Below, piece after piece: positions 25,430 to 37,330 of a DNA stretch of 64,000 bases. The translations under genes were made by a program, and so were the position numbers. Positions within the stretch are counted from its first letter, which is position 1, and every line of letters begins with the position of its first letter. This stretch comes from Azolla caroliniana (taxonomy: Eukaryota > Polypodiophyta), in NCBI GenBank assembly GCA_043228905.1, contig JBHGNT010000006.1:3286001-3350000 (forward strand). The letters are read 5' to 3'. The notes under the pieces are model-generated. The model did no database searches. It was not told where the DNA came from and saw only the letters and a list, made by a program, of their open reading frames with translations.

Positions 25430-26676
25430 TCATCTCGGAAAGAAGATAAAAATAAAAAGCTCTTCAAACCGGAGCAGGGGAAGGAAGGGGGAAAAAGGAA
25501 GAGGAAAGAAAAAGCAGTAGAAGGAGGAGAAAACGAAAACGAAAACGAAAACGACGAACCTCTGTTTATCGCCATAGCCATTTCTTCTCTGAGCTCTGTT
25601 GTTGTGCTTCGATTCTTCTGAAGTCACACACAGACATAGAGACATATATTGTACATATACACACAAACATATATTACACACACACACCCACACACACACA
25701 TCCAGGTAAATCATTATCTTTATTCTTCTTCTTTTTTCTAGGTTTCCAGAGCATGTTTGAAACAGAGATCTTAGGATTTCTTTCTCGGGGAATCTTTGAT
25801 GAAGAAACAGAGACAGGATTTGGGGGTTTGAAAAATATCCATTTTTGTCTTTGAACGCACTCTTTAGTTGATGATGCGTTTTAGAATCACTTTGCTCTCG
25901 ATTGTTTATTTATTTATTTTCCTTCTCTACGAGAGGTGACTTTTATTTGGAGCTCAAGAAAGACTGAATTCTTTTCATGTTGAATTAGTTTGCAATATTT
26001 ATTTGATTTCCAGAATCCTTTATATTAGGGCCCATCGCTTGATAATCAGCAGTTGAAGCCCAATGAAAAACAGAATGATTAATCAACACTAATCAATCGA
26101 TTAAGCCTAGTTAGAAACATGATGAATTATCACAAAATCAACATGATGATGAATCAAGCCTCGTGTCCCATCTTAACTCCCACTTGCCATGTGTAATAGT
26201 AGCTAGTCTTTTTTTTCATGGGAAGTAATCCAGACAGATGACCACGAAACTACCCAGTTATACATGTGCTCATAGAACCTTGTGCTTTGAGTGTTCTATT
26301 TTTTATATTTTGTTTCCTTGTTTCCTTGCTCATTAAGATCTTGTTGTTTCCGTGGGATTTAATCCTGGTAAATGGTCACCTAGATTTTTAATCATAGCAT
26401 GGTTGAGTGTGAATCCAAAGAAATAATTAAATACATGCTTCTTGTTTCCTTTCTTGTTGATGCATATAGATACCAGTTGTGTGTAATCAAACATTCATGA
26501 ATGTGAATGAGCATATAACACCTTAGCTCTTTAGATGTGAACAATGTAAATAAAAATTACTACACCAAGTTTTGTTTTTATTAGTTTCCATTGAAATACA
26601 GATAATATTACTTGAAAATTATAATGAATGGATGAATTAAAATGTTTATATACCAGGTTTTTAACTCCGTTCAGTA
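25430..26676 (+). promoter_or_regulatory. Probable 5' leader of the HHP gene with a leader intron
   Basis: Purine-rich DNA with four GAAAAC units (about 25530-25553) and a CA-rich stretch leads to a good donor, CCAG|GTAAAT, at 25705/25706. Acceptors lie at 26656 (TACCAG) or 26674 (TTCAG), just before the ATG at 26677. An intron of about 0.95 kb in the 5' UTR is therefore likely. No transcript evidence. Confidence 0.45.
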
Positions 26677-28849
26677 ATGGTGGGTGTGAAGAGGAAGGTG
26701 GGCAAACCAGACAAATCCAGCCACCCATTGCATTTTAACAGTGATGGTGATGATGCGATCCAAAATTTTCCTCACTCTCCTCGAAGCCCCCGGGAGTTGT
26801 GGGAAAAGGTGAAGCAAAAGTATCATTTAATAGAATTTCATGCCCTTCCGGATTACCTCCGTGACAATGAATTCATACTAGCTGGTTATAGAGCCAATTG
26901 GCCTCTCAAGCAAACGCTCTGGAGTATTTTCACACTCCATAATGAGACTCTCAACATATGGACGTAAGTCATTGCTTTTTCCCTTTTATCCTGTCCTAAA
27001 TGTGTGTTTTTTTGGTAAATCTAGATATCTTATATGCATTTTTTAAAAGGTTGTCTTATGGTTCTCTTTTGTAAAAATGTGTTATTGTTTGTTTCACCAT
27101 AATTTAAAACTTGGCTTCTTTTGTTCTCTTTAGTGAACACATTTATATGGCTCTGTCAACATAATTTAAAGATATTGCTTCTCTCTTTTGTAAAAATGCA
27201 TATGTATATTAATGTACCTTTGTTCCCTCTGGCAGAAATGTCTGTGTTCTCAATGTAAATATTTTAAAGATGTTGTTTCTTCTCAATAGGCATCTCATTG
27301 GGTTCATTATTTTTCTCGGGTTGACAATTTACACTGCGATGAAGCTTCCTGCAGTTGTACACATGCCAAACTTGTCGGCTCTTCCTCACATGTCTGATTT
27401 ACAAAAGATTCCTAAAGACTTCTTAACGGCATTATCGACATCTATTCATCATCTTCATGTACCTGAAGTTATTTCCAATGCTTTCCCAGAGGGCTTGAAT
27501 TTGCATTTATTGGAGACATTATCCAATTGTGTGCCTGAGTCGCTACTTTCCATGAACCGGACAGATCAATGTATTATTGTAAGATATCTTTTCATTCTGA
27601 TTGAGATCTATAAATATTTTGATATTTTCATTGGTTGATTTGTGCCTTTGCTGCATGAACGTTTTGCTCTGGGAGTTGAAATTGAGTTTTTTTAGGTTTG
27701 AAAATATGAACAAAGAGATTATAAAGCACAGTTGGTTATATTTCAAACAAAGCACTGAAATAACTTTCAGAAAGCAATTGGATAAAGAAGAATTAGTATT
27801 AAACAGACGAAAACAGTAAGCAATAAGCCATAATTTTGGTAAAATGAATCATAATTAGAATGATGTGTCACTTTGTGATAGCATCTCCCCCCCTAGTGTT
27901 AAGGCTTCCCAAATTACGTTCCAATCCTGAGATTTTCAAAAAGAATAGGTTCTCTTAGAGAACCATTGCTAATAAGTGCTTTGAGAGAATCATACACATA
28001 TTTAAACATTTTTTAAAGTAAAGTCAAGCATATCATTAACCACATTCATAAAGTTAAAACAATAAATATTTTTCATGAGCCCAAATTGATTGCATCTATA
28101 TGCTCTCTAACAACATCTGGAAACCATAATGATTTTTTACTATGCTGTATGCTCTCTCACATAATGGATTCATTTCCTTTTTGCAGGCTAGTGTGAAGAA
28201 TGACATTGCAAATCTGCTTGCCCCGTTTTTACACAAACCCATCACTCGGTGGCCATTCTTCATCTTTCTGGGTGGTGCCATGTTTTGTCTCTTTTCCAGC
28301 AGTTGTTGCCATCTCCTGTCCTGCCATTCAGAACGTGTTGCTTATATCATGCTTCGTATCGACTATGCAGGCATTGCAGCACTAATTGCAACCTCGTTTT
28401 ACCCCCCAGTTTACTATTCCTTCATGTGTAGCCCTGTGTTCCGGAACCTATACTTAAGTTTTATCACTATTGTTGGGATTGGGACAGTGCTCGTTTCATT
28501 ACTTCCCATGTTTCAGTCACCTGAGTATCGCACGTTCCGAGCTACCCTATTCCTTGTAATGGGTCTTTCTGGAATCGCTCCCATTATTCACAAACTTATA
28601 CTTCATTACCATGAACCAGAGGCTTTATATACTACTTTCTATGAGGTTGTGATGGGCATATTTTATATCCTTGGAGCTTTGATATATGCAACTAGGATAC
28701 CTGAACGATGGATACCTGGAAGGTTTGATATAGCCGGACATAGTCACCAATTGTTCCATGTGTTGGTTGTAGCTGGAGCATACACTCATTATCATGCTGG
28801 TTTATTGTACCTTCAATGGCGTGATGTGAAAGGATGTATTTCTCGATGA
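26677..28849 (+). CDS. HHP4: Heptahelical transmembrane protein, PAQR/adiponectin-receptor family (HHP4/5-like)
   Basis: Three coding exons, 26677-26963, 27290-27578 and 28187-28849, join in phase to 412 codons plus stop. The N-terminal part (1-95) is cytosolic and ends with the family block NETLNIWTH. Seven membrane helices follow; the first two are separated by an unusually long loop (about 120-205), as in plant HHP4/5. PAQR metal-site residues are all present: SxxxH (Ser230-His234), Asp251 in DYAG, and HxxxH (His379-His383) in GHSHQLFHV. PAQR proteins are zinc-dependent membrane hydrolases or receptors; plant HHPs have been linked to ABA and sugar responses and, for some members, to ICE1 in cold signalling. 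The assignment to HHP4 rather than HHP5 rests on remembered similarity only. The first ATG is used; it follows a likely leader intron. Confidence 0.93.
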
Positions 28850-30286
28850 CACAAACACACACAAACACAAACACACGCCCCTTCCTACACTATGTTCATA
28901 TTTTTGTTCATTTTAGCACAACTTTTTTATGGCTATATCTTTGTAATGTATATATTAGCTAGCTTCTTAAAGTACGTGAGAAACAAAGTGTCGTTCATGG
29001 TTCTGCTGCAATTGAATGCTGCATGGACTTTGCACATTACCAATAAATGTGCTGTAAAATATCAATAAGAATTTTAGTATTGGCAAATGGCTTCCCTCTT
29101 TCTTCCGTCTTCAGTCTCTGTTAATTTATATGACGAGGTTTATTGCTTCGATGCCAAAGTTGAGATCCAAAAATTGAAATTTTGTAGTAAAAGAAAACTA
29201 AAAATTTTAAGTGGGATTTGATGCTAGGTGAATGGGTTATTAGAAACACTAGGTGCAAGCTGCTCTAAAAGGAGGGGGAAATGAATACCAAAATCAGACT
29301 GAGATAAATAAAATGTAAGAAAACGACTGAAAAGAAGGGTGCATGCGTAAAAAACGAGAGGTGAAAGAGACCATGTGTTTCATGATCCACAAGACAACAA
29401 ATAGAACCGGTAGCATTCTTTGCTTCATATATGGCAGTATATTTGTAACTTGAGGGTGATATTTGAACAATGAAGACATGATGGTGAGCAATGATGATGT
29501 TTGCAACATCCTCCGGAAGCTGGAACCATAACCTTATGGAAGCCAAACAGAGTATTACAAGACAATCTCCTTTGCTATTGGAACTATTGTGGGGGATGTA
29601 TTCACGTGGATTGTGTTCTTTTCTTAAGGTCACTTGTATATTTAAATAGAGAGCACACAAGCTGATCCATCTCACAAACTGATGGTCAGAAGCATTATTG
29701 GATGATTGTGAGTGCTTCATAGTGTAGTGTCGTAGACAAGTTCACCTCAATCATGCTAATCATTTGGTGCTGTAGTGTCTTGGTGGTTCTGCATTGGCAA
29801 CAATTTTACATACATCCAACAAAATTCCTCTCAAATAATTATCTTTACTTATATGATACATCTACATAGCAATAAGAAGAGACACTTGACTTCATCAATT
29901 AAAGAATATCCATCAATAAATAAATAAAATATGTAGATGCTCCTGAAGAGAACTTTTCCTACATAAATAACAGTTAAAATATAAGGCACGTAAGCATTTA
30001 TAATACTAGTTCCTTCTAATTTGAAGATTCAGGTCATTCCTTGCTCAAAGTGTTATTGCAAGATGTTTCCTTTATGGTCTATATCGTGTTAATGAGTTTC
30101 AGACTGAGTAGTACACAATTACAATTAAAAAAATGTAAATAGTCAAAATCATGAGTACCAAGACACAAAATCTATGATAAAAAAACGTATCACAATTAAG
30201 GTGTGGTGAACGCATTTACTAATTTTGTAGTAAGAGACTCTTTCTCCTCTCAACATCACGTACATATTTTCTCTTCTTCACTTATT
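28850..30286. other. HHP 3' flank and intergenic
   Basis: HHP 3' UTR followed by AT-rich DNA. A minus-strand frame at 29265-29720 (151 codons) is open but shows no domain, and its C-terminal part is merely hydrophobic; I do not call it a gene. Confidence 0.5.
29042..29047 (+). terminator. Candidate polyadenylation signal of the HHP gene
   Basis: AATAAA lies 193 bp after the HHP stop codon in AT-rich DNA. Plant signals are degenerate, so this is only a candidate. Confidence 0.4.
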
Positions 30287-30462
30287 TTTATTTTGCATTG
30301 TAATGACAGTGTTAAACTGTAACTGTGTACGTAAGACAAGCTGTCAGTGGGCTGTGGCTGCTGTTGCATTTAATTTTATTTTGCATCGTAATGACAGTGT
30401 TAAACTGTAAGTGTGTACGTAAGACAAACTGCCAGTGGGATGTGGCTGCTGTTGCATTCAAT
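30287..30462. repeat. 88-bp tandem duplication
   Basis: Two adjacent copies (about 30287-30374 and 30375-30462) share TAATGACAGTGTTAAACTGT and GTGTACGTAAGACAA, with about six differences. Confidence 0.9.
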
Positions 30463-31029
30463 TGTGATAAAAGAATAACGGAGTATTGAAAATGCTAATT
30501 AGCTTGTAAAAGGACATGTAAAATGTGATCATACTTCGATCAATATCAGATTGAAAAAGGGCCTAGGAAAATGTTTGAAACCTGTCAAGGTAAAGCAAAA
30601 TTAGCTAAAGCAAGTGTGAGATATACCCAAAAAGTATATGGAAACTTGACACCAAAGCAATGACTAGGTGTCAAGGAAACGAATCACTAAATCAATGAAG
30701 TGTGGAAACAGGATTTAATTTAAATTAAGAAACAGTCTACAATAAAGTGTTGTATGTCCAAGGTGGTAAATAAAAAAATGCAGGCATATTATGCGTTCAG
30801 TCAATGGACGACATGGTTAAATCCATGATGATACAGTTATAATATTGCAAAGATGGTAATACAATTCATTGCATACAATTGGTACATATATACTTGTGCT
30901 GAGTTCCAAACTAAATATACAAATATCAGTTGCAATCATATGTAACTGTTCTTGTGTACATCCCTCATCTTTTAATTCTCATCAATAGAACCATGATATG
31001 TGCTCTACATTTTGGTTTCTTTACCAAAT
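30463..31029. other. Intergenic / 3' flank of the 3D-domain gene
   Basis: AT-rich DNA that should include the 3' UTR of the minus-strand gene ending at 31030. Nothing else seen. Confidence 0.5.
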
Positions 31030-34000
31030 TTAAAACAAAAGATGGCGACACCAATCGAGTCCTTTGAGTAACTCCTTCAGTGGTCCTGGTATTGGGAGGC
31101 CATCAATTGTGCTCTGTTTTGGTAAGACAACGAGCACCTGACAAATAGGTAAAACAATATTTTAAATAGATATCTTCACACAGAGCAGGCAACTCAAATA
31201 TTCAAAACCCAACGTTTGATAAAGACATCAGAACGTTTTCATGTGCATAGAATTCTTGTTAACGAAAAATATGGCCAATCTTGGAAAATGGTTAGTTACT
31301 CAAGCTCTCACCCCAGTCATCGATTGCCACATATGGCAGTTGAAGCCCCCCCCCCCCTTAAGGGGAAAAGAAAAAGGTTTCTGATCTAGGAAACTAGCTT
31401 GAAAATTTACAGGCTTTTCATTAAAGCCTCTTCTCTATTGTAAATTTAATTTTTGTCTTGAAACATCAACTATATCAACAAAAACACCTGAAGGTCAGGT
31501 AACTCTAAATGACTATTTAGTGCCATGGCAATACTTACTGTAAGCTTTCTGCGACCCCAAATGAGAGCATCTCTATGTGATTTGTGGTATAGATCAATTC
31601 GATTTGGCCCCTTTATTGCACTACCCCTATCTTCAACCTGCAAATGTCAAAACATTATTTGTACATATGATGCATGGTATCCTATTATTCCCAGCAAATA
31701 GAATAGGACATGTTACATCATTATGGAGCAAAAGGGTGCACATATTTCCAAGCAATTAGTTTTTGTGCACATATTTCCAAGCATCATCACGCAAATATTT
31801 TTATCAAGAGACTCTTGACCAATCCCTATAGGGCCTTGAAACTGCTATATGATGATATTAGAGAGAGAGAATACCTGACCCCAACCATATCCAGGAATAA
31901 ACATTTTTGTCCCAAATGGGTAATAGTCTGTATCTGCAGCAATTGTACCATGCCTAGGTAACAGCTTCCATGGAAACAATACACGTCCTAATAGCTTATG
32001 GTACTGCATCAAACTTAGTTCTGAAAAAATTGGTGGTCGAGCCTACATAAGAAACAAAGATCATTCAAATTTTGATAGAAACGAAAGATAGGTCAGTTTT
32101 TGCATCTCATTGTCAAAACCATTTTGCATTCAGTGAAGTTTCCTAGCTTTAAAGAGAATTCAAGTAATTTATAGGTCAGGAGGATTATCATGCCTGATTA
32201 CACACTGAAATTGTCATAAAAAATTTGCAGGTCCAACAATATCCTTCTGAGCATATTTTGCTGCTTCTTTAACTTTTAGTTCAAAGAAATATAATGATGT
32301 CTGTCCATTATTTACCAGAGTATTCATAAACAGCCTCCATATATGAATGTAATACCTTTATTTTCAAAAATCAAACAATCTTGTTCTATTTTATACTTTT
32401 TATATTCTAAAACTAGAAAGAAAGTGTTCACTAAAATAGGTATTTCCATGTCTACATAAATAATTGAATATCTGTGCCTAAATATTTCAGGAAACATAGT
32501 GTAAGGCTTGCCATGAACCCATGCAGTAACTGCATTAATTTTGTGACATTAGAAATGGGTAAGAAGCTGCAGAGTACAAGGTTGTGAATAATTCTTTCCT
32601 AGACCAGCATAATTAGCCATTTGACCAAGAAATAGGTACCACCAATCCCTCCATAATATTAAAATATCAAAGAAGAATGAAAAAGGTGATTTCAAACTCC
32701 CTTCAGGTAGGTTATGAGTCAGTTTACATACTAATGAGCTCAACGAGTTTTTATGCATGGATGAGATATCATGTAATGTTATGATTGAAACTTGAATCTC
32801 ATAGGTCACTATTGCCTCTATAGAGATGATAGTATAGTCTCATTTTTCTTAATTGAAGATATAAACGTCCATACAAACACACTTGAGCATACTTGTGCAG
32901 GATAACGTCCATTTGAAGTGAAACCATAATAAGGAGATCCCTCCAAAGTAGTGCCAATCCAATACCTACAAATATACAAGATATGATAAGAAAATATCTA
33001 AAAAGAAGTGTGCAATATGAGCTAACAAATATACCAAATATAGAGAGAGGAAGAAAGATGAAATTTGAAAGAAAGAAACCACATATAAAACTGCAAATGA
33101 CAAAATGAATCATGTAAGAATGCAACATCATAGAGAGAGGAAGAAAGATGAAATTTGAAAGAAAGAAACCACATATAAAACTGCAAATGACAAAATGAAT
33201 CATGTAAGAATGCAACATCGGTTAAGAAATTTATATAACATAGAGAATGAATCCGAAAACATAGATGAATTAGAAATACTTTGCAAAAAATGGAGTTCTC
33301 TTCCTTTCAATGTATCCTTTTCTTCGAGCACGAATCTTGAATGGCATCCATGATGAAGAAAACCCGAGATACAATGAAGACGGTAACAGCAAGCCCCACT
33401 CCCACTTACAACATTGTCCACAGCTGTAGGGTAAAATACCACAAATCCATGAATTAGAATGATACAAAAATAGGGAAAATCGCCAAAATCACCAAATGTT
33501 CCCCTTTATTTCCCTAGATGCCCCTAGGTTTTCATTATTTCCTGAAATTCCCTAGGTAAACCCCTGAAAGAGCATTGACCATATAGTTGCTCTTCACGGA
33601 TCGAGCTAGGGAATTACAGGAAAACACAAAAACCTAGAGGCATCTGGTGAAATAAAGGAATGTTTGGGATGTTGCAGGGATTTTCTATAAAGATCAGTAA
33701 AGAGTAGAGATCGATGATTGAGGATACAAAAACACAAATTTCCTTTGGATTCATAGTGTATTCAGCAAGATAAACTATTGAGAGCATAACTCTTTGGATT
33801 TGGTATATCTTGAACCCTATAATTTGGTTTACACAAAATCCATGAATTTGGTTAATGCCAGTTAATGAGGAAATAAAAGCAACATAATTTCATTGGATCA
33901 TTTTGATGTATATTCAGCCAAGACCAGTGAATGAGCAAATAACTCTATACTTCACGGCGAAGATCAATACCATTAACACAAAAAGCGCACAACTCTTTGG

Positions 34001-34959
34001 GTTCAGTGTAATATATATTTTGAGTTTGTTTCTATGGATTCACTTGTGTATGATGAAAAATAATGAATTAACTTATACAAAAATAATGGTGGTGAGCATA
34101 TACACTCACATAATTAGTTGAGTTTGTTTTGTATTCAACAAATACCAACTATTGAGCACAAAAAAATGCGCAACCCCTTGGATTCATTGTGTATTCATTA
34201 ACTACCATTAAGTAATAAAAAAATACATAATTTCTTTCATTTAATGTGTAACTTGAACCTAGTGTTTCATTGCATTTTGCACATTATTCTTTCAATTGCC
34301 TCTATATGTTGAAGCTTCTTCTTTGGACTCACAGTGTATATCTTGTTCCTTGAATCACTGTGATTCTGCTCCTTATCCTTAGTATTTTCATATTTTGTTG
34401 AACCTTAGTCTCCTTGGTCTTTGTATTTTGAAACTTGGTCTACACATTTTCAACCTAATTCCATGTGCTTTAAACTATCATTATTTGTATCTGAACGTAT
34501 GTCTTAACTTGCTGAACCGTATCATAGTATTTTGATTGTTTTGTATGTGGAACCTATTTCTTTGTATTTTTAGCATGGCTCTGGATTCAGAGTAGTATAT
34601 GTTATGTGTGTGTCTTTTGAAACTTCTTCTTTAAACTCACTATATATGTGTGTGTTAAACCTTACTCCTTGGATTCATTGTGTATATAATTGAGCCTTAT
34701 TCTTCGCATTCACTGTATATATACTATTGAGCCTTATTTTCGGGGGATTTCACTTTTATTTGATATGAATTTCTATTGTTTGGTTCACTGTGTTTCCTGG
34801 ACCTGTAAAAATAGATCTGATGTATATGTGTATACGCGCACGCGCACATGTATAGAACATTGAATTCCTGCGAAGGATGAATTCAATGGAAGGTATGATG
34901 CAGGAAGAAACATACCTGCAGTAAGCCGTGCATTCGATCTCTGTCTTGAAAGGAGGCAT
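31030..34959 (-). CDS. 3D (Asp-Asp-Asp) domain protein, double-psi barrel fold
   Basis: Six exons join in phase to 211 codons plus stop: 34959-34916, 33423-33280, 32965-32893, 32042-31875, 31637-31539, 31137-31030. The N terminus holds a Cys motif, TAYCSCGQCC (11-20), and a TSNGRYPA stretch. The 3D domain proper follows: GTIAAD (Asp124), PFGTKMFIPGYGWG, VEDRGSAIKG (Asp146) and RIDLYHKSH (Asp158), ending WGRRKLTV. These three aspartates define the family, known from bacterial cell-wall lytic enzymes and resuscitation factors (MltA, YocH, Rpf2). Function in a plant is unknown to me; a wall-polysaccharide or plastid role would be guesswork. No signal peptide is visible with this start. The frame stays open 5' of the chosen ATG but has no other ATG nearby, so an upstream exon may be missing. 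Intron 1 carries a foldback MITE and a 90-bp duplication lies between exons 2 and 3. Confidence 0.85.
33040..33219. repeat. 90-bp near-perfect tandem duplication in intron 2 of the 3D-domain gene
   Basis: Copies at about 33040-33129 and 33130-33219 appear identical over nearly their whole length (blocks TAGAGAGAGGAAGAAAGATG and CAAAATGAATCATGTAAGAA in both). This is a very recent duplication within an intron (32966-33279). Confidence 0.92.
33472..33687. mobile_element. Foldback MITE in intron 1 of the 3D-domain gene
   Basis: A roughly 215-bp element is an inverted repeat over almost its whole length. The left arm starts GGGAAAATC and holds CCTTTATTTC, AGATGCC, TCTAGGTTTT-like and AATTCCCTAG blocks. 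The complement of the right arm starts GAAAATCCC and holds the same blocks in the same order. The centre closes with AGAGCA and TGCTCT. Arms are diverged (about 80-85% by eye). A TA on each side could be the target duplication, but no longer duplication is evident, so the superfamily is undecided. Confidence 0.8.
33720..34760. repeat. Diverged repeats of an ATTCANTGTGTAT motif in intron 1
   Basis: The phrase TTGGATTCATTGTGTAT and close variants recur many times at irregular spacing (about 33750, 33880, 34185, 34330, 34675, 34710, 34780). The block looks like an old, decayed tandem array. Confidence 0.6.
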
Positions 34960-35051
34960 AGCGAGACGCTCGACGGATCGCACTGTTAGAGCTCCATGTT
35001 TTATCGATCGAGGAAGAAAGAAGAAACTAGAGATGTCTCTATGTGTTTTCT

Positions 35052-35407
35052 GGCTATTTCCCGAAATGCCCTTCTAATTTTTGGCCATTTCCGGGAATGC
35101 CCTTGGCCAATGGGAATGGGATCATGGCACCTGCCCCACATGGAGTGAGTAGCTCGCACATCTCATTGACGCTGCACAAGGGGGCTATTTCCCGAAATGC
35201 CCCTCTAATATTTTGCCATTCCCGGGAGTGCCCCTGGCCAATGGGAATGGGATCATGGCACCTACCCAAATGGAGTGAGTAGTTCACATCTCATTAAGGC
35301 TGCACAAGGGGTTATTTCCCGAAATGCCCCTGGCCAATGGGAATGGGATCACGACATCTACCCGGATGGAGTGAATAGCTCACATCTCATTGAGGCTGCA
35401 GAAGGGA
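35052..35407. repeat. Tandem repeat immediately upstream of the 3D-domain gene
   Basis: Two full units (35052-35182 and 35183-35309, 131 and 127 bp) and a shortened third (35310-35407). Each has TATTTCCCGAAATGCCC, TGGCCAATGGGAATGGGATC, GAGTGA and CATCTCATT blocks. The array begins 93 bp upstream of the predicted ATG (34959), so it overlaps the likely promoter or 5' UTR. Confidence 0.9.
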
Positions 35408-37157
35408 CACAATGACCCCATCCCCATCTCATTGAGTGCCCGCTTGCTTCTTCCAAGTGTTGACCGTGAGCACTTTGAGACAGTAGCATTGGAAAGTATG
35501 GGGCCATTCTTAGACTGAGAAAAAAGAAAAGAAGAAAAAAGTTACGGGCCTGAGTGCTTTAGAGTTCATTTTGCATGTGACCGTGATCATTTATTGCTTT
35601 TTTTCTTTTCTCCTTCTTTTGTTAAAATGTTACCCTTTTATTTTACCATGCGGTGGTTCTTTCGAAGAAGCGAAAGAAAGAAAAGGCATGCTTTTTCCTT
35701 CCTATCACTAGCTTTGTTCTCCTCACACATTTGTAGAATGCGATACATACATTGTGGTATTTAAGATTGATGCCAGTGTCTATTCCATAAGGGGCTTGGA
35801 CCATTGCATTGTCGCGAATACATGAAGAGCGAGTGTGTTTGGGTCTCTCATTGTCGTGAAGTATTGGAGAATGGTGAAGCCATGTAGAGTGAAATGGCAT
35901 TACCACACCCATGGGAAGAAAGCAAGGCCACCTGACATCAGCCACAACTTGCTCCATCCATATCCCCCCTCTCCCGAATCCCCTCAAAAAAAGAAAGAGT
36001 GCAGGAGAAGCAAACGAGCTCATGTAAAGGGATTACTTGCCATATCAAACTAACTAAGAAGCATCACAAGCTCAAGTTGAGACTCGATCACAATAGTGAA
36101 ATCAAGTTTAGGCATGTAATTGGGTTGGAGACGAGCCAACATGTGTAATTTTACCTCTTTGATTTTTATCTTTATCTAGTGCTTGTACATTTTCATTTCT
36201 TGAATACATAGCGAGAACAAACTATAAAATGGATATCCTTCCATTGCTTTTTTGGGAGTCTAAAATATACTTATTTTTTCTCACCCACTCATTTTCTCTC
36301 CTTGAATAGTCTACAAAATTACATAACAAAATTAAACCATATAGAATGTGGTTTGTATTTCAAGAGTATTTCTCAAATGACTCTACTTATAACATGTTTT
36401 CCGTACACGTGACACTAGTGTAGATTTATGGATACCAATGAAGGTAGAAACATAATTGGTAAACACAATTTTTTTGATGTGCCTTATGGCATCCTTTTGA
36501 ATCATTATACAAAACAAAACAAAGGAAGGTATCAATGACAACTTGCCCACCGTTAATCACCGAAGAAACTCTTTTATACAAAATTGATTTAAGATTATCA
36601 TCCTATGTCTAAAACTCAATGCCATCTTGCACATCGTCTAACATATTTGCCATGTAACCAATAACTTCACAGCCACCTGGACTAATTAACAACATTTAAA
36701 CCATTGGGTAGTATTAACATAGTTGCATTGTGGTTGTACAAACCTTTTCTATGAAATAACCAATCATTTCACCGAGTGTTGAGTTCCTAGAAGATACCTT
36801 ATCCCAAGGTTTTTTAATCAAATGTATTGTATCTCTTTAAGAATGATTGACTTTAATATTTAGGAGTTCCACGTAATGAAATAAATTATGTCTCAAATAT
36901 TTATTCAAGTAAAGGTTCCCATTTGGTCACCTCATTGTTTTTAATATTTGTCCTCGTTTATATTCATGATTTATTGCTTTTTCATAGAAAGGGACTACTG
37001 GGCAGTGTGCATGGCAACAAAATGCATCACATTGTGAAGAACACATAACAAAGTAGCCACCAAATGGAACTTCTTATTGTTTGTTTAATTTATTTTGCTC
37101 ATTCTTATGTGAATTCATTGTCATATTATAACAATAATTGATGTGTAACCTCGGATA
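35408..37157. other. Intergenic, no gene recognised
   Basis: AT-rich DNA with no protein-like frame. Short frames around 35643-36053 on both strands overlap each other and have no domain. Confidence 0.55.
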
Positions 37158-37330
37158 ATCATACAAGGATTATAATAGAACGTCATGTATTCTTGATCAA
37201 TCATGCACGGATGGTCCAATTACCCAAATGCAAGTTCATGTATATCATACAAGGATTATAATGGAAGGTCGTGTATTTTTGGGTCAATTGCACAAAAATT
37301 GTCCAAGTACCCAATGCAAGTTCATGTAGC
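37158..37330. repeat. 86-bp tandem duplication
   Basis: Copies at about 37158-37243 and 37244-37330 share ATCATACAAGGATTATAAT and ATGCAAGTTCATGTA; they have diverged at about one site in eight. Confidence 0.85.

Noticed and set aside
29265-29720. Minus-strand frame of 151 codons
   Set aside because: No motif, AT-rich, hydrophobic tail without a gene-like context; not enough to call a gene.
34756-34983. 3D-domain gene starting at 34983
   Set aside because: The codon there is GTG; the first in-frame ATG is at 34959. The stretch below 34916 is intron.
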